DNA from: Enterobacter cloacae complex sp. ECNIH7
GTDB lineage: Bacteria; Pseudomonadota; Gammaproteobacteria; Enterobacterales; Enterobacteriaceae
Assembly: GCF_002208095.1 (NCBI RefSeq)
Contig: NZ_CP017992.1
Span: 1-64,000, forward strand
Direction: 5' to 3'
DNA: 64,000 nucleotides
Shown one piece after another: positions 26,808 to 36,421 of the stretch. The position numbers were made by a program, and so were the translations under genes. The stretch's first letter is position 1; each line of letters opens with the position of its first letter. The notes below the pieces were generated by a model that worked only from the letters and a program-made list of their open reading frames with translations, did not search any database and was not told the DNA's origin.

Positions 26808-27418
26808 TATTGTTGTCCCTGCGTGTTGAGTGGAGTGCTTTTCCCTGACTGCCGATCCAGTGCCATACGCAGCACCTCATTGAGCCGGCTGCGGAATTCT
26901 CCAGCCCCTGCGGCACCCTGCAGCAGCGGCCAGGTTTCCATCGTATTGACGTTGGTCAGAAAGGTGGTTGGCGTGGCCACCGGCAGGCCACTCTGGAAAT
27001 ATTCCACCATCACATCCGGCGTTGCTGGCAGAACATCGGGGAATTCGGCATCTCCCTTCCCGTCAAGGCTGATAGGGAAAACGTCAAGACCGGTTTGCTG
27101 AGAAAAAGCTTTCAGGACCGGAGCAAACTGGCGGCAGTACTGGCAGGTCGACTGCATGAACAGCACCACCTTCCAGTCCTGCAGGTTAACTTTCCTGCCA
27201 TCATTCAACGAATACCAGACGGGTGAGGTATTCTGAGCAGCACGGTCTGTGGTTGTTGCCGCCCCGTTTTCTGGCAGGCTGAGCGCATCCATCGCGGGTG
27301 CGCTCCGGCCCGTTTTACCGGCTTCAAGAGCACGAATATCATCCAGTGTCCCGGCCTGCAGACAGCCGGACAGCATTGCCGCCATCAGGATGGCGGACCG
27401 CAATACAGTAATAAGCAT
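26807..27418 (-). CDS. trbB: TrbB thioredoxin-like disulfide isomerase
   Basis: This is a 203-residue protein with a thioredoxin fold and a CQYC redox motif (STCQYCRQFAP, about residue 94). TrbB works with DsbC-like activity on cysteine-rich transfer proteins such as TraN, TraU and TraH. The signal peptide ends in a possible lipobox (MLSGC), so it may be membrane anchored. In F it is separated from traF by trbA, artA and traQ; here it follows traF by 25 bases and these genes are absent. Confidence 0.9.
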   Translation of the reverse strand: MLITVLRSAILMAAMLSGCLQAGTLDDIRALEAGKTGRSAPAMDALSLPENGAATTTDRAAQNTSPVWYSLNDGRKVNLQDWKVVLFMQSTCQYCRQFAPVLKAFSQQTGLDVFPISLDGKGDAEFPDVLPATPDVMVEYFQSGLPVATPTTFLTNVNTMETWPLLQGAAGAGEFRSRLNEVLRMALDRQSGKSTPLNTQGQQ

Positions 27419-27443
27419 GGGTTACCTCAAAAGACAGGTGTTA

Positions 27444-28223
27444 TCAGTAGTCAGGTGCAAAGTGGGTAAGGACGCTGACCATCTGGCGATCCAGGTCATC
27501 GTGGCTCATAAACCCCCATGCAAGGGGTTGCCACTGGTGAGTTTTCGGGTCGACCAGAAACGTAGCCGGGAAGTGGGTGACACGCATTTTTTCAGCCTGT
27601 CCGCTGTCAGGGCGACTTTGCGGAAGCTGGTCGCTGAGTTTACCGTCCACGCTGACGGCCATCAGGCTGATCCCCCGGTCTTCACAGAAAGCCCGTATCA
27701 CCCCGGCCATCAGGTTGTCGACGGCATTGTTGCCCCGGTAGAAAAAGAACAGGCCATAACGCTGCGCCACCTGGCTGATAACCGCATTCTGGACCTTCTT
27801 TTCTTCAGTCAGGCGGGCTTCCACCGTGCCGTTGTAATGGCTGCGCTTCACGTTGTAATCCAGCTCCGGATACTTCAGCCGGGCCAGTTTCGCCGTCTGG
27901 GTGAAGTCCGTTGCCCGGTCAGTCCAGAAGTTCTGCAGTGTCATAAAGCGGCGGAAGTTCTCCGCAGAGGGATACAGAATGGCGGTGTCCAGCGCTTCAC
28001 GGGTAGCCTGCTGGAGCACCTTTTTCTGCTCTGATGGCGTCATGCTGGCCAGACGTTCCCGTAGTGTCGGCGGCGACGCAGGTTCGGGTTCAGCCTCTTC
28101 AGCATTGGGGTTGTACCACTGCCATCCCTCTTCCCGGGCATACTCAGGTGCCAGCACATCCTCGGGAGCAGCATGCAGTGATGCTGCCATCATCAGGGCA
28201 AGCGCACCGGCAATACATCTCAT
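27444..28223 (-). CDS. traF: TraF periplasmic pilus assembly protein
   Basis: This 259-residue protein has a signal peptide (IAGALALMMAASLHA) and matches TraF (GWQWYNPN near residue 34, LFFFYRGNNAVDNLMAGVI near 155). The C-terminal domain is thioredoxin-like but lacks a CxxC pair, as in F. It acts in pilus extension with TraH, TraU and TraW. Its start overlaps the traN stop. Confidence 0.94.
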   Translation of the reverse strand: MRCIAGALALMMAASLHAAPEDVLAPEYAREEGWQWYNPNAEEAEPEPASPPTLRERLASMTPSEQKKVLQQATREALDTAILYPSAENFRRFMTLQNFWTDRATDFTQTAKLARLKYPELDYNVKRSHYNGTVEARLTEEKKVQNAVISQVAQRYGLFFFYRGNNAVDNLMAGVIRAFCEDRGISLMAVSVDGKLSDQLPQSRPDSGQAEKMRVTHFPATFLVDPKTHQWQPLAWGFMSHDDLDRQMVSVLTHFAPDY

Positions 28224-30049
28224 GGGGCGTTCTCCTTCATTTTTTCGGCGATGATGTCCTGCGCTTTTTTCAGCAACGCCTGGTCTTCCGGAATTTCACT
28301 GCCAGCATCAAGATCACTGTAAAAATCACTGAAGTTCATCACCCCAAAATCGAGGCGTTGCAGTTCATCCACCGTTATGCCACGACAGTCCGGAGACTTT
28401 CCGCTGCCGAAGCCAACGCCCAGTTGGTCACGACGTCCCTGCTCCTGGACAATACGGGCCAGTTTTGAATCAAACTGGCAGTAGCCGCGCTTTTTCTCGA
28501 GGCAGACGCCGAGGACTTTTTTACTGCAGTATTCCCCGACATAGACCGTCAGTTTTTTCTCTTTAGCCTTGCCCAGCGCTTTCTCATCGCTGCTGCAACT
28601 CGACAGCCCCACATCCTGACCCCATCCGGAATCCTTGCAGCAGTTATTGAAGCCCGCAGCCATCTTTTTGCAGGATTTGGCCTCGCCAGTGAATGCTCTG
28701 ACGTTCTCCCCGTTCAGTTCCGCCACGTCTTCGCCTGCAGCAGCGACCGCGGCCAGCGCGGAGACGGCCTGACCAAACATATTGCTGGTTCCGGTCTGGC
28801 CCTGCGCGCAGCTGCCGTCCGTACAGAAAAACTCACCACCGCAAATCTGCCCGTTACCCGTTTTCTTCCGTTCACAGGAGTACGTCACCTGCTGACTCAC
28901 ACAAAAACCATCCACGGTATCTGCACACTGGCTGCGCGTCACCGTACAGGCGGAGTCCTTCATATACTCCCCGCAGGTTCCTTCTGTCTCGGTCTGGGTC
29001 AGGTAGGTGTCTTGCCATTTCCAGCAGTCCTGATGAATGCTGTAGGTTTTTCCCTCAACAACGACGGACCGGGTGCCTCCCGGCTCCACGCACTGAGAAC
29101 CGGTCATGGCGCCTTCAGACTTGCTGAACGGGCAGCTTTCTGACCACTCTACCCGCGGCACCCATTCCCTGCTTTTCACCTGCATCACCAGCGTCAGCGT
29201 GAAACGAGAACTGCCCCCGACGAACTGGTTAAAGATGACGTTATCCAGCGTACCGGTACAGCTGCCGTTCCCGCTGCAGCTTGTCCCGCTGAGAGTCTGT
29301 CCTTTGGTCAGCACCATCCCTGTCGCGCCTCCCAGTGCAATGGTGTCATTCCAGGTCAGATTGAACGTGGTATTCATAAAGCTGGCCCGGGAATTCCAGA
29401 GATAATTTTGGGTGGTCACGTTCAGGCTTGCACTGTGGATGATGCCGGCTTCAGGGGCTGCCACGCTGAACACAATCTGCTTTCCGGAACGGCTGAAATT
29501 AAAGGCGGTAAGGGTATAGGTTTTAACCTCTGTGGTTTCCTTCCAGTCGCCGACAATAGTCGCGGTGCGGGTGCAGTACTGCTCAATTTTCGTGTCCCGC
29601 AGACACTGATGTGTGGTGATTTCGGTAAAACTCGCAGGCTGGTCCACACATCCGTCAAAACCGCCGCCTGTAATGGTTTCCGCTTTCGCCTGCATATCCA
29701 GTCCCTCGGAAATAAACGGTGCATCAAGCGATGGTTTGTTGCTTGCAGGAGTATTAAGAATGGATTCCGTAATAGTTTTCCCGGCCTCAGAACTGTTTAA
29801 CGCTGCAGAACCCGGGGATGTCATATCCACACCCGACGAGGTCACCCCACCGTAGTATCCGCTTTCAGAGGGGGATGTCGTGTAGCCCGGGATGACTTCA
29901 GCGGGCTTAAATCCCTGAATGGCATCAGCACCCTGCCCTTTGTTCGCTTTCCCCTGCTGCATACCCTGATTAAACTGCTCATTAGCGATGAGCGGTTGCA
30001 CCATAAAGACCGATGCCGTAGCCACCAGTAAAGGGAGTATCCTTTTCAT
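28220..30049 (-). CDS. traN: TraN outer-membrane mating-pair adhesin
   Basis: The 609-residue exported protein is rich in cysteine through its middle and C-terminal parts (CSGNGSCTGTL, CGGEFFCTDGSCAQG, CCKDSGWGQD, CSSDEKALG), which is the TraN signature. TraN sits in the outer membrane and recognises partners such as OmpA, OmpK36 or OmpW in the recipient, setting host preference. The central tip domain, roughly residues 170-300, is the variable part. Its start overlaps the trbC stop. Confidence 0.94.
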   Translation of the reverse strand: MKRILPLLVATASVFMVQPLIANEQFNQGMQQGKANKGQGADAIQGFKPAEVIPGYTTSPSESGYYGGVTSSGVDMTSPGSAALNSSEAGKTITESILNTPASNKPSLDAPFISEGLDMQAKAETITGGGFDGCVDQPASFTEITTHQCLRDTKIEQYCTRTATIVGDWKETTEVKTYTLTAFNFSRSGKQIVFSVAAPEAGIIHSASLNVTTQNYLWNSRASFMNTTFNLTWNDTIALGGATGMVLTKGQTLSGTSCSGNGSCTGTLDNVIFNQFVGGSSRFTLTLVMQVKSREWVPRVEWSESCPFSKSEGAMTGSQCVEPGGTRSVVVEGKTYSIHQDCWKWQDTYLTQTETEGTCGEYMKDSACTVTRSQCADTVDGFCVSQQVTYSCERKKTGNGQICGGEFFCTDGSCAQGQTGTSNMFGQAVSALAAVAAAGEDVAELNGENVRAFTGEAKSCKKMAAGFNNCCKDSGWGQDVGLSSCSSDEKALGKAKEKKLTVYVGEYCSKKVLGVCLEKKRGYCQFDSKLARIVQEQGRRDQLGVGFGSGKSPDCRGITVDELQRLDFGVMNFSDFYSDLDAGSEIPEDQALLKKAQDIIAEKMKENAP

Positions 30050-30666
30050 TCAGCCTCCTCGCCCAGCAGGCTTTTCGCGGTCTGCGCACAGTCCCCCTCT
30101 TCTGCCACGCGCTTCAGCGCCTGATGCAGCGTGAGATCACCCTGAAGGCGGTCAACTTTATCGCCCTGATTTCCGCAGGCGACGATCAGTACCGGTACGG
30201 CGGTAATGTTGTACTTACGAAAGGTGGTTGGGTCTATCTGCACGCCTCCGGTATTGCTCTCTTTTACCAGACCAGCGACAGCATTCGCTGTGGCCCGCAT
30301 GTCGCCGTTAACCATCCCCCGGATAACCACCGGAATATTGAGTGCTGCCGCGTCCTGAACGCGCTGTTTCAGTTCATCAGGGGGCATTGAGAATGAAACA
30401 AAAACCAGAGCAGCATCAACGGGGCGCTCACCGGGCTGCATGGATTGCCGGAATTGCTGTGCCTGAGCGTCGAGAAATGACTGATCCTGCGGTGCTACCG
30501 GACGTGCCTGCTTCAGGAAATCTGGAGTTTGCAGAGACTGAAATCGCTGACGATCCAGTCTGAGCTGTTCCTTGATAAACTGACGGTTTTCCGTGTGTTC
30601 AGTTGCCTGAGCCAGCCCTGTGGTCAACAGAGCGAGCAGGAAAATCAATACCTTGTTCACAAACAT
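30046..30666 (-). CDS. trbC: TrbC periplasmic pilus assembly protein
   Basis: This is a 206-residue protein with signal peptide (VLIFLLALLTTGLAQATEH) and the TrbC-type thioredoxin-like domain (ALVFVSFSMPPDELKQ, later GVQIDPTTFRKYNITAVPV). It acts in pilus assembly beside TraW, with which it is fused in some F-like systems. I chose ATG 30666, ten bases after traU, since the signal peptide begins there. Confidence 0.93.
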   Translation of the reverse strand: MFVNKVLIFLLALLTTGLAQATEHTENRQFIKEQLRLDRQRFQSLQTPDFLKQARPVAPQDQSFLDAQAQQFRQSMQPGERPVDAALVFVSFSMPPDELKQRVQDAAALNIPVVIRGMVNGDMRATANAVAGLVKESNTGGVQIDPTTFRKYNITAVPVLIVACGNQGDKVDRLQGDLTLHQALKRVAEEGDCAQTAKSLLGEEAE

Positions 30667-30676
30667 ACTGTGCTCC

Positions 30677-31678
30677 TTACAGGAAAACGCAGTTGCGTTT
30701 ACGCCAGAAGAGATACCCGAAATTTCGACGGTCATTAGGCATGTTCTTGCCGGTTTCCCAGCGTGTCACGCTGCGGCCCAGCGGATGACATTGCCCTGCA
30801 TCGGGATATTTATTGACCAGGTGATAACGCCAGCGGCTTTTCGGAATGATGGGAGATGGATATTCAAAGCAAACCGCCGTATCAGCCCCAACGGAGTTCA
30901 TGATCATGCCCTGCCGGTGCAGCTTGAATGCCATACGTTCACTGAGAAGCAGCGAGGTCTGCATCGGGCTGAATTCATTCGATACCCAGCCATTAAAGGG
31001 GTACATACTTCCCTGGCTACCGGCACACCAGAACAGGGGGTCCAGCGGCATATGCACCAGACTTGCGGCGGCATCAGCCGCACAGGCCGCCTGCGCAATC
31101 ACGTTGCCGAACAGAATGGCTTCAGGCTGGATAATCATGCTGAGCGAGCTGCTGTCCCACATCGGATCAAGTTCAGACAGATATCCAATGTCCATGTCTC
31201 CTCCCTGAAGACAGCCCATTGACGTGATGATATTGAGCCAGTACGTCAGCGGATATTTGTACCAGTGAACATGGTAGAACGCGCCGGGGTTGGCCCTGTT
31301 CTCCTGCCCGCCAGTCCCGGTACCGACATTACCCACGTTGATATTGAACCCGCCCAGATTCACCATGCAGTAAGGGGAACGGGTAACATCAGTCAGCGCC
31401 ATAGGCTCCCAGTAGCCTATGGCCAGCCCCACACGGTAGAAAATCCCCATAGGACAAAACTGGATGGGCATGCCAGGATTCGGCGTATCCGGCTGACGTC
31501 CCTTTGCGACGGGCACATTGCCAATGGTTACCGGGAAAATGCACTCCCAGCAGACATCGGTGATCGGGTTTACAAAACGCCCCTCGCACTCAACGGAAGC
31601 GCTGGTAGTGGCAGCCTTGCTCACTGACGACCAGCTGAAGGCAAAAGCCATGAGTAACAAAATAAGTGACCTATTCAT
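30677..31678 (-). CDS. traU: TraU pilus assembly and DNA transfer protein
   Basis: This 333-residue cysteine-rich periplasmic protein has a signal peptide (MNRSLILLLMAFAFSWSSVS) and conserved TraU blocks (CWECIFPVTIGNVPV, later PYCMVNLGGFNI and SMGCLQGGDMDIGYLSELDP). TraU mutants are mostly defective in DNA transfer. The start overlaps the traW stop in ATGA-type fashion. Confidence 0.95.
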   Translation of the reverse strand: MNRSLILLLMAFAFSWSSVSKAATTSASVECEGRFVNPITDVCWECIFPVTIGNVPVAKGRQPDTPNPGMPIQFCPMGIFYRVGLAIGYWEPMALTDVTRSPYCMVNLGGFNINVGNVGTGTGGQENRANPGAFYHVHWYKYPLTYWLNIITSMGCLQGGDMDIGYLSELDPMWDSSSLSMIIQPEAILFGNVIAQAACAADAAASLVHMPLDPLFWCAGSQGSMYPFNGWVSNEFSPMQTSLLLSERMAFKLHRQGMIMNSVGADTAVCFEYPSPIIPKSRWRYHLVNKYPDAGQCHPLGRSVTRWETGKNMPNDRRNFGYLFWRKRNCVFL

Positions 31679-32309
31679 GGGCTTCTCCTGGACCAGGGAG
31701 GGCAAAAGTATCTACCCGAAGACGGCGTCGGTCTTCTGAGAGCGTCACCCGGGCAGGGATAGCCTTCAGTTCAAACTTCCTGCTTAGCGTGCCGTCCTGG
31801 TCAAAATAAATCCGCGTGTCCAGGGCTTTGGTCGCCTCACGGATATCGCCGTTGACCAGAATGACGCGGTAAGTCAATGTTCCGGGTTTCTGCGCTTTAA
31901 TCCAGGACAGTTGTTGCGGATTATCTGCATCAATAAAATAGAGCGTGTCGGTGAACGGGACGGTATCCAGCGGGTTAATCACCTGCCCTTTACGGGCGAA
32001 CACCCGCCCCTGATGGTCTTTCAGATCTTCACTGACCGTCAGCGACGGATCGATATAGTGCGTGGTGTTCTCCTGCGCCAGCGTCAGTCCTTCAACCGGT
32101 TTAGGGCGTAGAGTGTTTTCAATGACACGCTGTTTGAATGCTTCCTGCTCCCGGGCCATTTCACCACTGGCCTCCATTGCCTTCAGGCGTGTCTGGATGG
32201 TAGTAAGCATGTCCTGCTCAGCAATAGGGTACATTTCCCCCCATGTCCCCAGATTTTTTGCCTGTGCTACGCCGGAAATCAGCAACAGCGCCAGCAGCCC
32301 TTTTTTCAT
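31671..32309 (-). CDS. traW: TraW pilus assembly protein
   Basis: This is a 212-residue exported protein (signal peptide KGLLALLLISGVAQAKNLGT) with the family motif LGTWGEMYPIAEQDML at the mature N terminus. It is a periplasmic component needed for F-pilus assembly and interacts with TrbC and TraU. It follows trbI with overlapping ends. Confidence 0.94.
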   Translation of the reverse strand: MKKGLLALLLISGVAQAKNLGTWGEMYPIAEQDMLTTIQTRLKAMEASGEMAREQEAFKQRVIENTLRPKPVEGLTLAQENTTHYIDPSLTVSEDLKDHQGRVFARKGQVINPLDTVPFTDTLYFIDADNPQQLSWIKAQKPGTLTYRVILVNGDIREATKALDTRIYFDQDGTLSRKFELKAIPARVTLSEDRRRLRVDTFALPGPGEAHE

Positions 32310-32743
32310 CAGTTGCCGCCTCCCGCCGCCATTCGGTGTGCCACCCCTGTCTGAATCTCATCAGTGATATCGCCCGCCCCGCTGGCCACTGCGGGCGTAA
32401 CCAGGATCAGTGCATTATGACGGACCTGCCAGTCCTGCAGCTCCGCATTAAGGCTGGTCATAAATCGTTCGGTAAGTGCCTTAGTCTGAGGCTCATCCAG
32501 TGACTGAGCGCCAGCCTGTTCAGTGAACTGATCCAGCGTTTTTTTCATATCAAATGACACCACAGTTGGCGTACGCCAGCTAATCAGCAACGACGTGACG
32601 GCAGCGTTAATACACAGGATGGTGGCGGCAACCAGCAGCAGGCTACGCAGACAGCGGCGCTTCTGGCGTTCACGTTGAGTCAGTGCCTTTCTGGCAGTTG
32701 TGGGTTTTGATTGCGTGTCGTTAACCTGTTGTTCCGTTTTCAT
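32309..32743 (-). CDS. trbI: TrbI pilus retraction protein
   Basis: This 144-residue inner-membrane protein has one N-terminal membrane segment (LRSLLLVAATILCINAAVTS) after a basic cytoplasmic stretch, then a periplasmic domain with FDMKKTLDQF. In F, TrbI affects pilus retraction, and its position between traC and traW is the same. The start overlaps the traC stop. Confidence 0.9.
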   Translation of the reverse strand: MKTEQQVNDTQSKPTTARKALTQRERQKRRCLRSLLLVAATILCINAAVTSLLISWRTPTVVSFDMKKTLDQFTEQAGAQSLDEPQTKALTERFMTSLNAELQDWQVRHNALILVTPAVASGAGDITDEIQTGVAHRMAAGGGN

Positions 32744-35331
32744 GCGGCCTCCGCAAGCGCTTCCAGTTCGCGCATCTCATCAGGGAAGTTACGTTGTGCC
32801 AGTTGGTATACGGCGTCATGGATATCCATGTTCTGTTCCCGGCACTGGTGGATAAATTCGAAGTCATCACCCTTTGAACTGAACATCGCGCGACTGAGCG
32901 GATCGACAAAGAGACGATGGAAACTGCAGGTATCATTGATGCGCAGCATAAAGGAAGAGAACCACTGGTCTTTGGCATCACCGAACTTGCTGATAACACT
33001 GCGCTCCAGCTCGCTGAACTGGTTGGGACGGTTCTGGTTGTACTGTTTAAACTCAGACGCATCCTGTTTGAGGACAACCTTGAAGGCAGAGTTACCCCAG
33101 GCCGCTTTGGCCGCGCCGGAGGCATCATCGGCGTCAAAGTCTTTGATGTTCTGACTGATGGTGATGAACGCGCCACGGTGGCGGCGAACCGTACGGTAGC
33201 CGGTTTCAATGAACTGACCGACCTTCTCATTTTTAAAGTTGAGCAGCTTCCAGCCTTCGTCAATGGTGCAACATTTCTTCAGGCTGCGCGGCGTGCGGTA
33301 CATTTTGTCTTCGATGTAGATGATGAGGGAAAACATCACCGCAACCAGCAGGTCAGGCTTGTCCTGCAGGCCCCCCAGCTCCAGGACGATAAAGCGGGCG
33401 TCATCGGTCAGTGACGGCTCGTCACTGTTAAAGTATTCGCCGTAAATTCCCCAGGAGCAGTACTTACCGAGCAGTTCGATAATTTCATCCAGTCGGTTGG
33501 TGATACCCGGCGAGTTCTGGTATTTATCATCCTCACGGATGGCCGTCAGCTTCTGGACTACATGGTCAATTCGGGCTTTTTCCTTGTGCGCTTCCCATGC
33601 CTCCTGAACCCCGCGCAGCAACAGACTGTGATGGACTTCGTCCAGCGTACCATTGGGACTGGCCAGTACAGCCAGCTGGTCACGGATACGTTCCCCGGAC
33701 TCATTGATATTGGAGATGTTGGCAAACGGATTGAATTTGAGCGACTTGCCGTCAAGGTATGTACCACCCACGTTCTCGCAGAACGATTTGTAGCCATCCC
33801 CCATATCAAACACCCAGGCGATACCGCCGGAGTCCAGCACACTGCGCAGGATAGGCTGTACCAGACCGGTCTTACCTGCACCTGATGTGCCGGTGACCGC
33901 CATGTTGTAGTTGGTGTTGCCCATCCCGTCCCCGTAGATATCGAGGAACGCCAGCTGATTGCGGTAGGACGGCGTCAACAATCCCCCCTGACACAGCCGG
34001 TTGTCGGCCACCACCGGCAGCAGATTCACGGCCTGGATACTCTCCGCCCGGCAGGTGGCTCCGCCCATTTTGATGTCTTCCCAGAGTCCTTCCGCATGAA
34101 TGAAGGGGATCATCGCTATCCAGTTACGGAACTGCATATAGGTCGGGGAAAACAGGTCTATGCCGTTCTTCTTGAAAGTATTAATGACCTGCTGTTCGCA
34201 GACCAGCGCATCCTCATCCGTATCCGGACAGAACGTGGTGACGTTATAGTAATAGCGGACTATACAGGTCTGGTTACTGTTGAGATGCTCGCGGATCTCC
34301 TTCCACTCTTTAGCCTGTTTGGCCACGCCGGGAAACAGGGTGGCATAGGGAGAGTTCGCTTTTTTCTCCCGGTCGAGATACTTGCGCGTGGCTTCCCCTT
34401 GAGTCGCCACCTGGTCTTCGGCCTCCATCACCATCGTGATGACGAACGGACTGGCGATTGTCAGGTCGGGGCTGAGCAGGTTGGACAGGTTATCGCCGCC
34501 CATCCATAGCATGAACATATCCGGGTTGTTCTCCAGCATGAAGTTCATGGCCCGCGTGGAGGTCACGCTGCCCTGACGGTCGGCAAGGCTGATAAGGACA
34601 TCATCCGGACGCACATCGATACCGATACGCTGGTCAACACAGCGCTGATGCAGCTCATCAAATTTGCCGACACGAACCTCATCTGGGTACAGCTGATCAT
34701 GACGGGCATTCAGCATCCCGTGAACCAGCGTGGCCAGCTCCTGGTCATCGGCCGCCTGCGTGTAAATTTTTGCCGCATCCAGAGAGGAACGCAGCACTTT
34801 CAGGGTATGAGCAACTTCCGTCATCACGGCAGCCGTCCGCTTCTTCGCCTTCACGCAGTAAGAAATATACAGGCGGTAGTCACGCAGGGTCAGCGGCAGA
34901 CCGGTCGGGCTGTTGAACTGCTGCTGCGCCGCGCGCTGATAATATGCCCTGGTTATACGGTTAAATTTGTCAGCATGCTTTCCCTGCCAGCGGAACTCAG
35001 ACAGGCCCCGGTCAAGCTGATCACCGATCAGCTTGCTGGACACCAGGTGGAATGATATTGGCGTCTTACGCGGCAGCTTGCTTTTGATGAGATCTTCCAG
35101 CACATACACAATCTGTTCGTTAGCGCCGATAAGGGGCTCTGCACGTAGCAGAAAGCCCACCGTACTGCGGTTCACAAACAGCCCACTGTCACGGTCATAG
35201 TCACGGTACGGCAGGACGCTGGTCAGCTGCGGGAAGTCCAGGCTGGCCAGATTGCGCGTCATCTCCGACGCGCCATCCGGCATCCGGAAGGCGTTCTGCA
35301 GATTTTCCAGTACGTTCAGAAATTTTTTCAC
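32740..35331 (-). CDS. traC: TraC VirB4-type secretion ATPase
   Basis: The 863-residue protein matches F TraC in size, with Walker A TGTSGAGKTG near residue 480, a VirB4-type FDMGDGYKSFCE block after it and a Walker B-like FIVLELGGL near 640. It is peripheral to the inner membrane and powers pilus assembly. It follows traV by nine bases. Confidence 0.96.
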   Translation of the reverse strand: MKKFLNVLENLQNAFRMPDGASEMTRNLASLDFPQLTSVLPYRDYDRDSGLFVNRSTVGFLLRAEPLIGANEQIVYVLEDLIKSKLPRKTPISFHLVSSKLIGDQLDRGLSEFRWQGKHADKFNRITRAYYQRAAQQQFNSPTGLPLTLRDYRLYISYCVKAKKRTAAVMTEVAHTLKVLRSSLDAAKIYTQAADDQELATLVHGMLNARHDQLYPDEVRVGKFDELHQRCVDQRIGIDVRPDDVLISLADRQGSVTSTRAMNFMLENNPDMFMLWMGGDNLSNLLSPDLTIASPFVITMVMEAEDQVATQGEATRKYLDREKKANSPYATLFPGVAKQAKEWKEIREHLNSNQTCIVRYYYNVTTFCPDTDEDALVCEQQVINTFKKNGIDLFSPTYMQFRNWIAMIPFIHAEGLWEDIKMGGATCRAESIQAVNLLPVVADNRLCQGGLLTPSYRNQLAFLDIYGDGMGNTNYNMAVTGTSGAGKTGLVQPILRSVLDSGGIAWVFDMGDGYKSFCENVGGTYLDGKSLKFNPFANISNINESGERIRDQLAVLASPNGTLDEVHHSLLLRGVQEAWEAHKEKARIDHVVQKLTAIREDDKYQNSPGITNRLDEIIELLGKYCSWGIYGEYFNSDEPSLTDDARFIVLELGGLQDKPDLLVAVMFSLIIYIEDKMYRTPRSLKKCCTIDEGWKLLNFKNEKVGQFIETGYRTVRRHRGAFITISQNIKDFDADDASGAAKAAWGNSAFKVVLKQDASEFKQYNQNRPNQFSELERSVISKFGDAKDQWFSSFMLRINDTCSFHRLFVDPLSRAMFSSKGDDFEFIHQCREQNMDIHDAVYQLAQRNFPDEMRELEALAEAA

Positions 35332-35340
35332 CCGAACTCC

Positions 35341-35955
35341 TTAATTTACCCGGGACGGAAGAACCCAGTCGGCAGGGCTGACCACAAAGGACACCCGACC
35401 GGGCTGATGAAAGGCGTTATCGCTGTCTACCCAGGGTGCAATCCAGACCGTGGCTATCTGATCCTGGCTGCGTTGTGGATGCACCGATCCAGGATGGTCA
35501 CAGCGCACGCTCTGACATGACGGTGCCGGTGTAACCACGGAGCCGATCGGACGGTAAGCCACTGATGACGGAGTGGTTGTGACCGGCGTTCCGGCAACCG
35601 GACGTGGCGTCAGTGTTGACGCTGCGGCGTTCGTGCTTATACCTGTTGCGGTGCCAGCTGATACTGCGGGTCTGTTGCTGGTTACCCGCGCACCGGAAGG
35701 GACATTGACGACGGCACGGGATGCTGACGGAACCGCCGCCGCAGAGGCGGCAGGAAGATTAACCAGGGAAGGCAGCCCGCCCGCAGCCGGCTTTCCCGCC
35801 TGTTTTGCCGCCTTGTCCCGGGCCAGTTGATTAGCCTTCGTCATGGTCATACAGGTATCAGACGTTGTGGCATCGCAGTCGAAACTGCTTTTGACACCTG
35901 CACAACCGGATAACAGCAGGGCACTGCCTGCCAGCAAAAGTGTGATTTTTTTCAT
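35341..35955 (-). CDS. traV: TraV outer-membrane core lipoprotein
   Basis: This is a 204-residue lipoprotein with signal peptide and lipobox LLSGC (Cys18) and a conserved early cysteine pair (FDCDATTSDTCMTM). The middle is rich in Ala, Pro, Thr and Val. With TraK and TraB it forms the outer-membrane core complex of the F-type secretion system (VirB7 role). The C-terminal CQSVRCDHPG motif is conserved. Confidence 0.93.
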   Translation of the reverse strand: MKKITLLLAGSALLLSGCAGVKSSFDCDATTSDTCMTMTKANQLARDKAAKQAGKPAAGGLPSLVNLPAASAAAVPSASRAVVNVPSGARVTSNRPAVSAGTATGISTNAAASTLTPRPVAGTPVTTTPSSVAYRPIGSVVTPAPSCQSVRCDHPGSVHPQRSQDQIATVWIAPWVDSDNAFHQPGRVSFVVSPADWVLPSRVN

Positions 35956-35972
35956 CGCTGTTTCCTGAAAAA

Positions 35973-36419
35973 TTATGCGCTGAAGGGTCTGGCTGGCTGC
36001 GAAAGCGCTGAGTAAATAAGCTGGATTTCAGCAGCCAGACAATAAGAGGCGTAATGCCAGTCATAATGGGCATTGGCTTCATCCATCTGACGAAGCGGCG
36101 AACTTCGAAGACTCTCGATCCGGGAAATACCGTCTTTCAGTTGCGTGTGCCATGTCATGGGTAAACGGGAATAACGCAGTACCCCTATGAGAGTTATCAG
36201 GCCGGCTACGCCACTGAAAAGGATGGAATCCGTTAACACGTAGCTCATGAACAACATCAGGGTGGCCAGGGAAAAAGCCCTTAGCTGCCGGGGAGAAAAA
36301 TTATCATGGGTATACGCCACCCGAGCCCGGAGGATATCCAGGTGTTTAGCCCGGGCAATTAACTCCGGCCTGGTCAGGTCGCTGAAATCTCGCAGAAGTA
36401 ATAAAGAAGCATCCATCAC
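35973..36419 (-). CDS. Predicted membrane protein in the transfer operon
   Basis: This 148-residue protein has a hydrophilic N terminus, two central membrane segments (FSLATLMLFMSYVLTDSILF and GVAGLITLIGVL) and a soluble helical C terminus. It lies between the small P-loop gene and traV, where F carries trbD/trbG. I do not recognise the sequence. Being cotranscribed with pilus genes suggests an accessory transfer role. Confidence 0.65.
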   Translation of the reverse strand: MMDASLLLLRDFSDLTRPELIARAKHLDILRARVAYTHDNFSPRQLRAFSLATLMLFMSYVLTDSILFSGVAGLITLIGVLRYSRLPMTWHTQLKDGISRIESLRSSPLRQMDEANAHYDWHYASYCLAAEIQLIYSALSQPARPFSA

Positions 36420-36421
36420 TT

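Noticed and set aside
26274..27101. Plus-strand open frame across traH and trbB
   Set aside because: It lies opposite two clear transfer genes and has shadow-frame composition.
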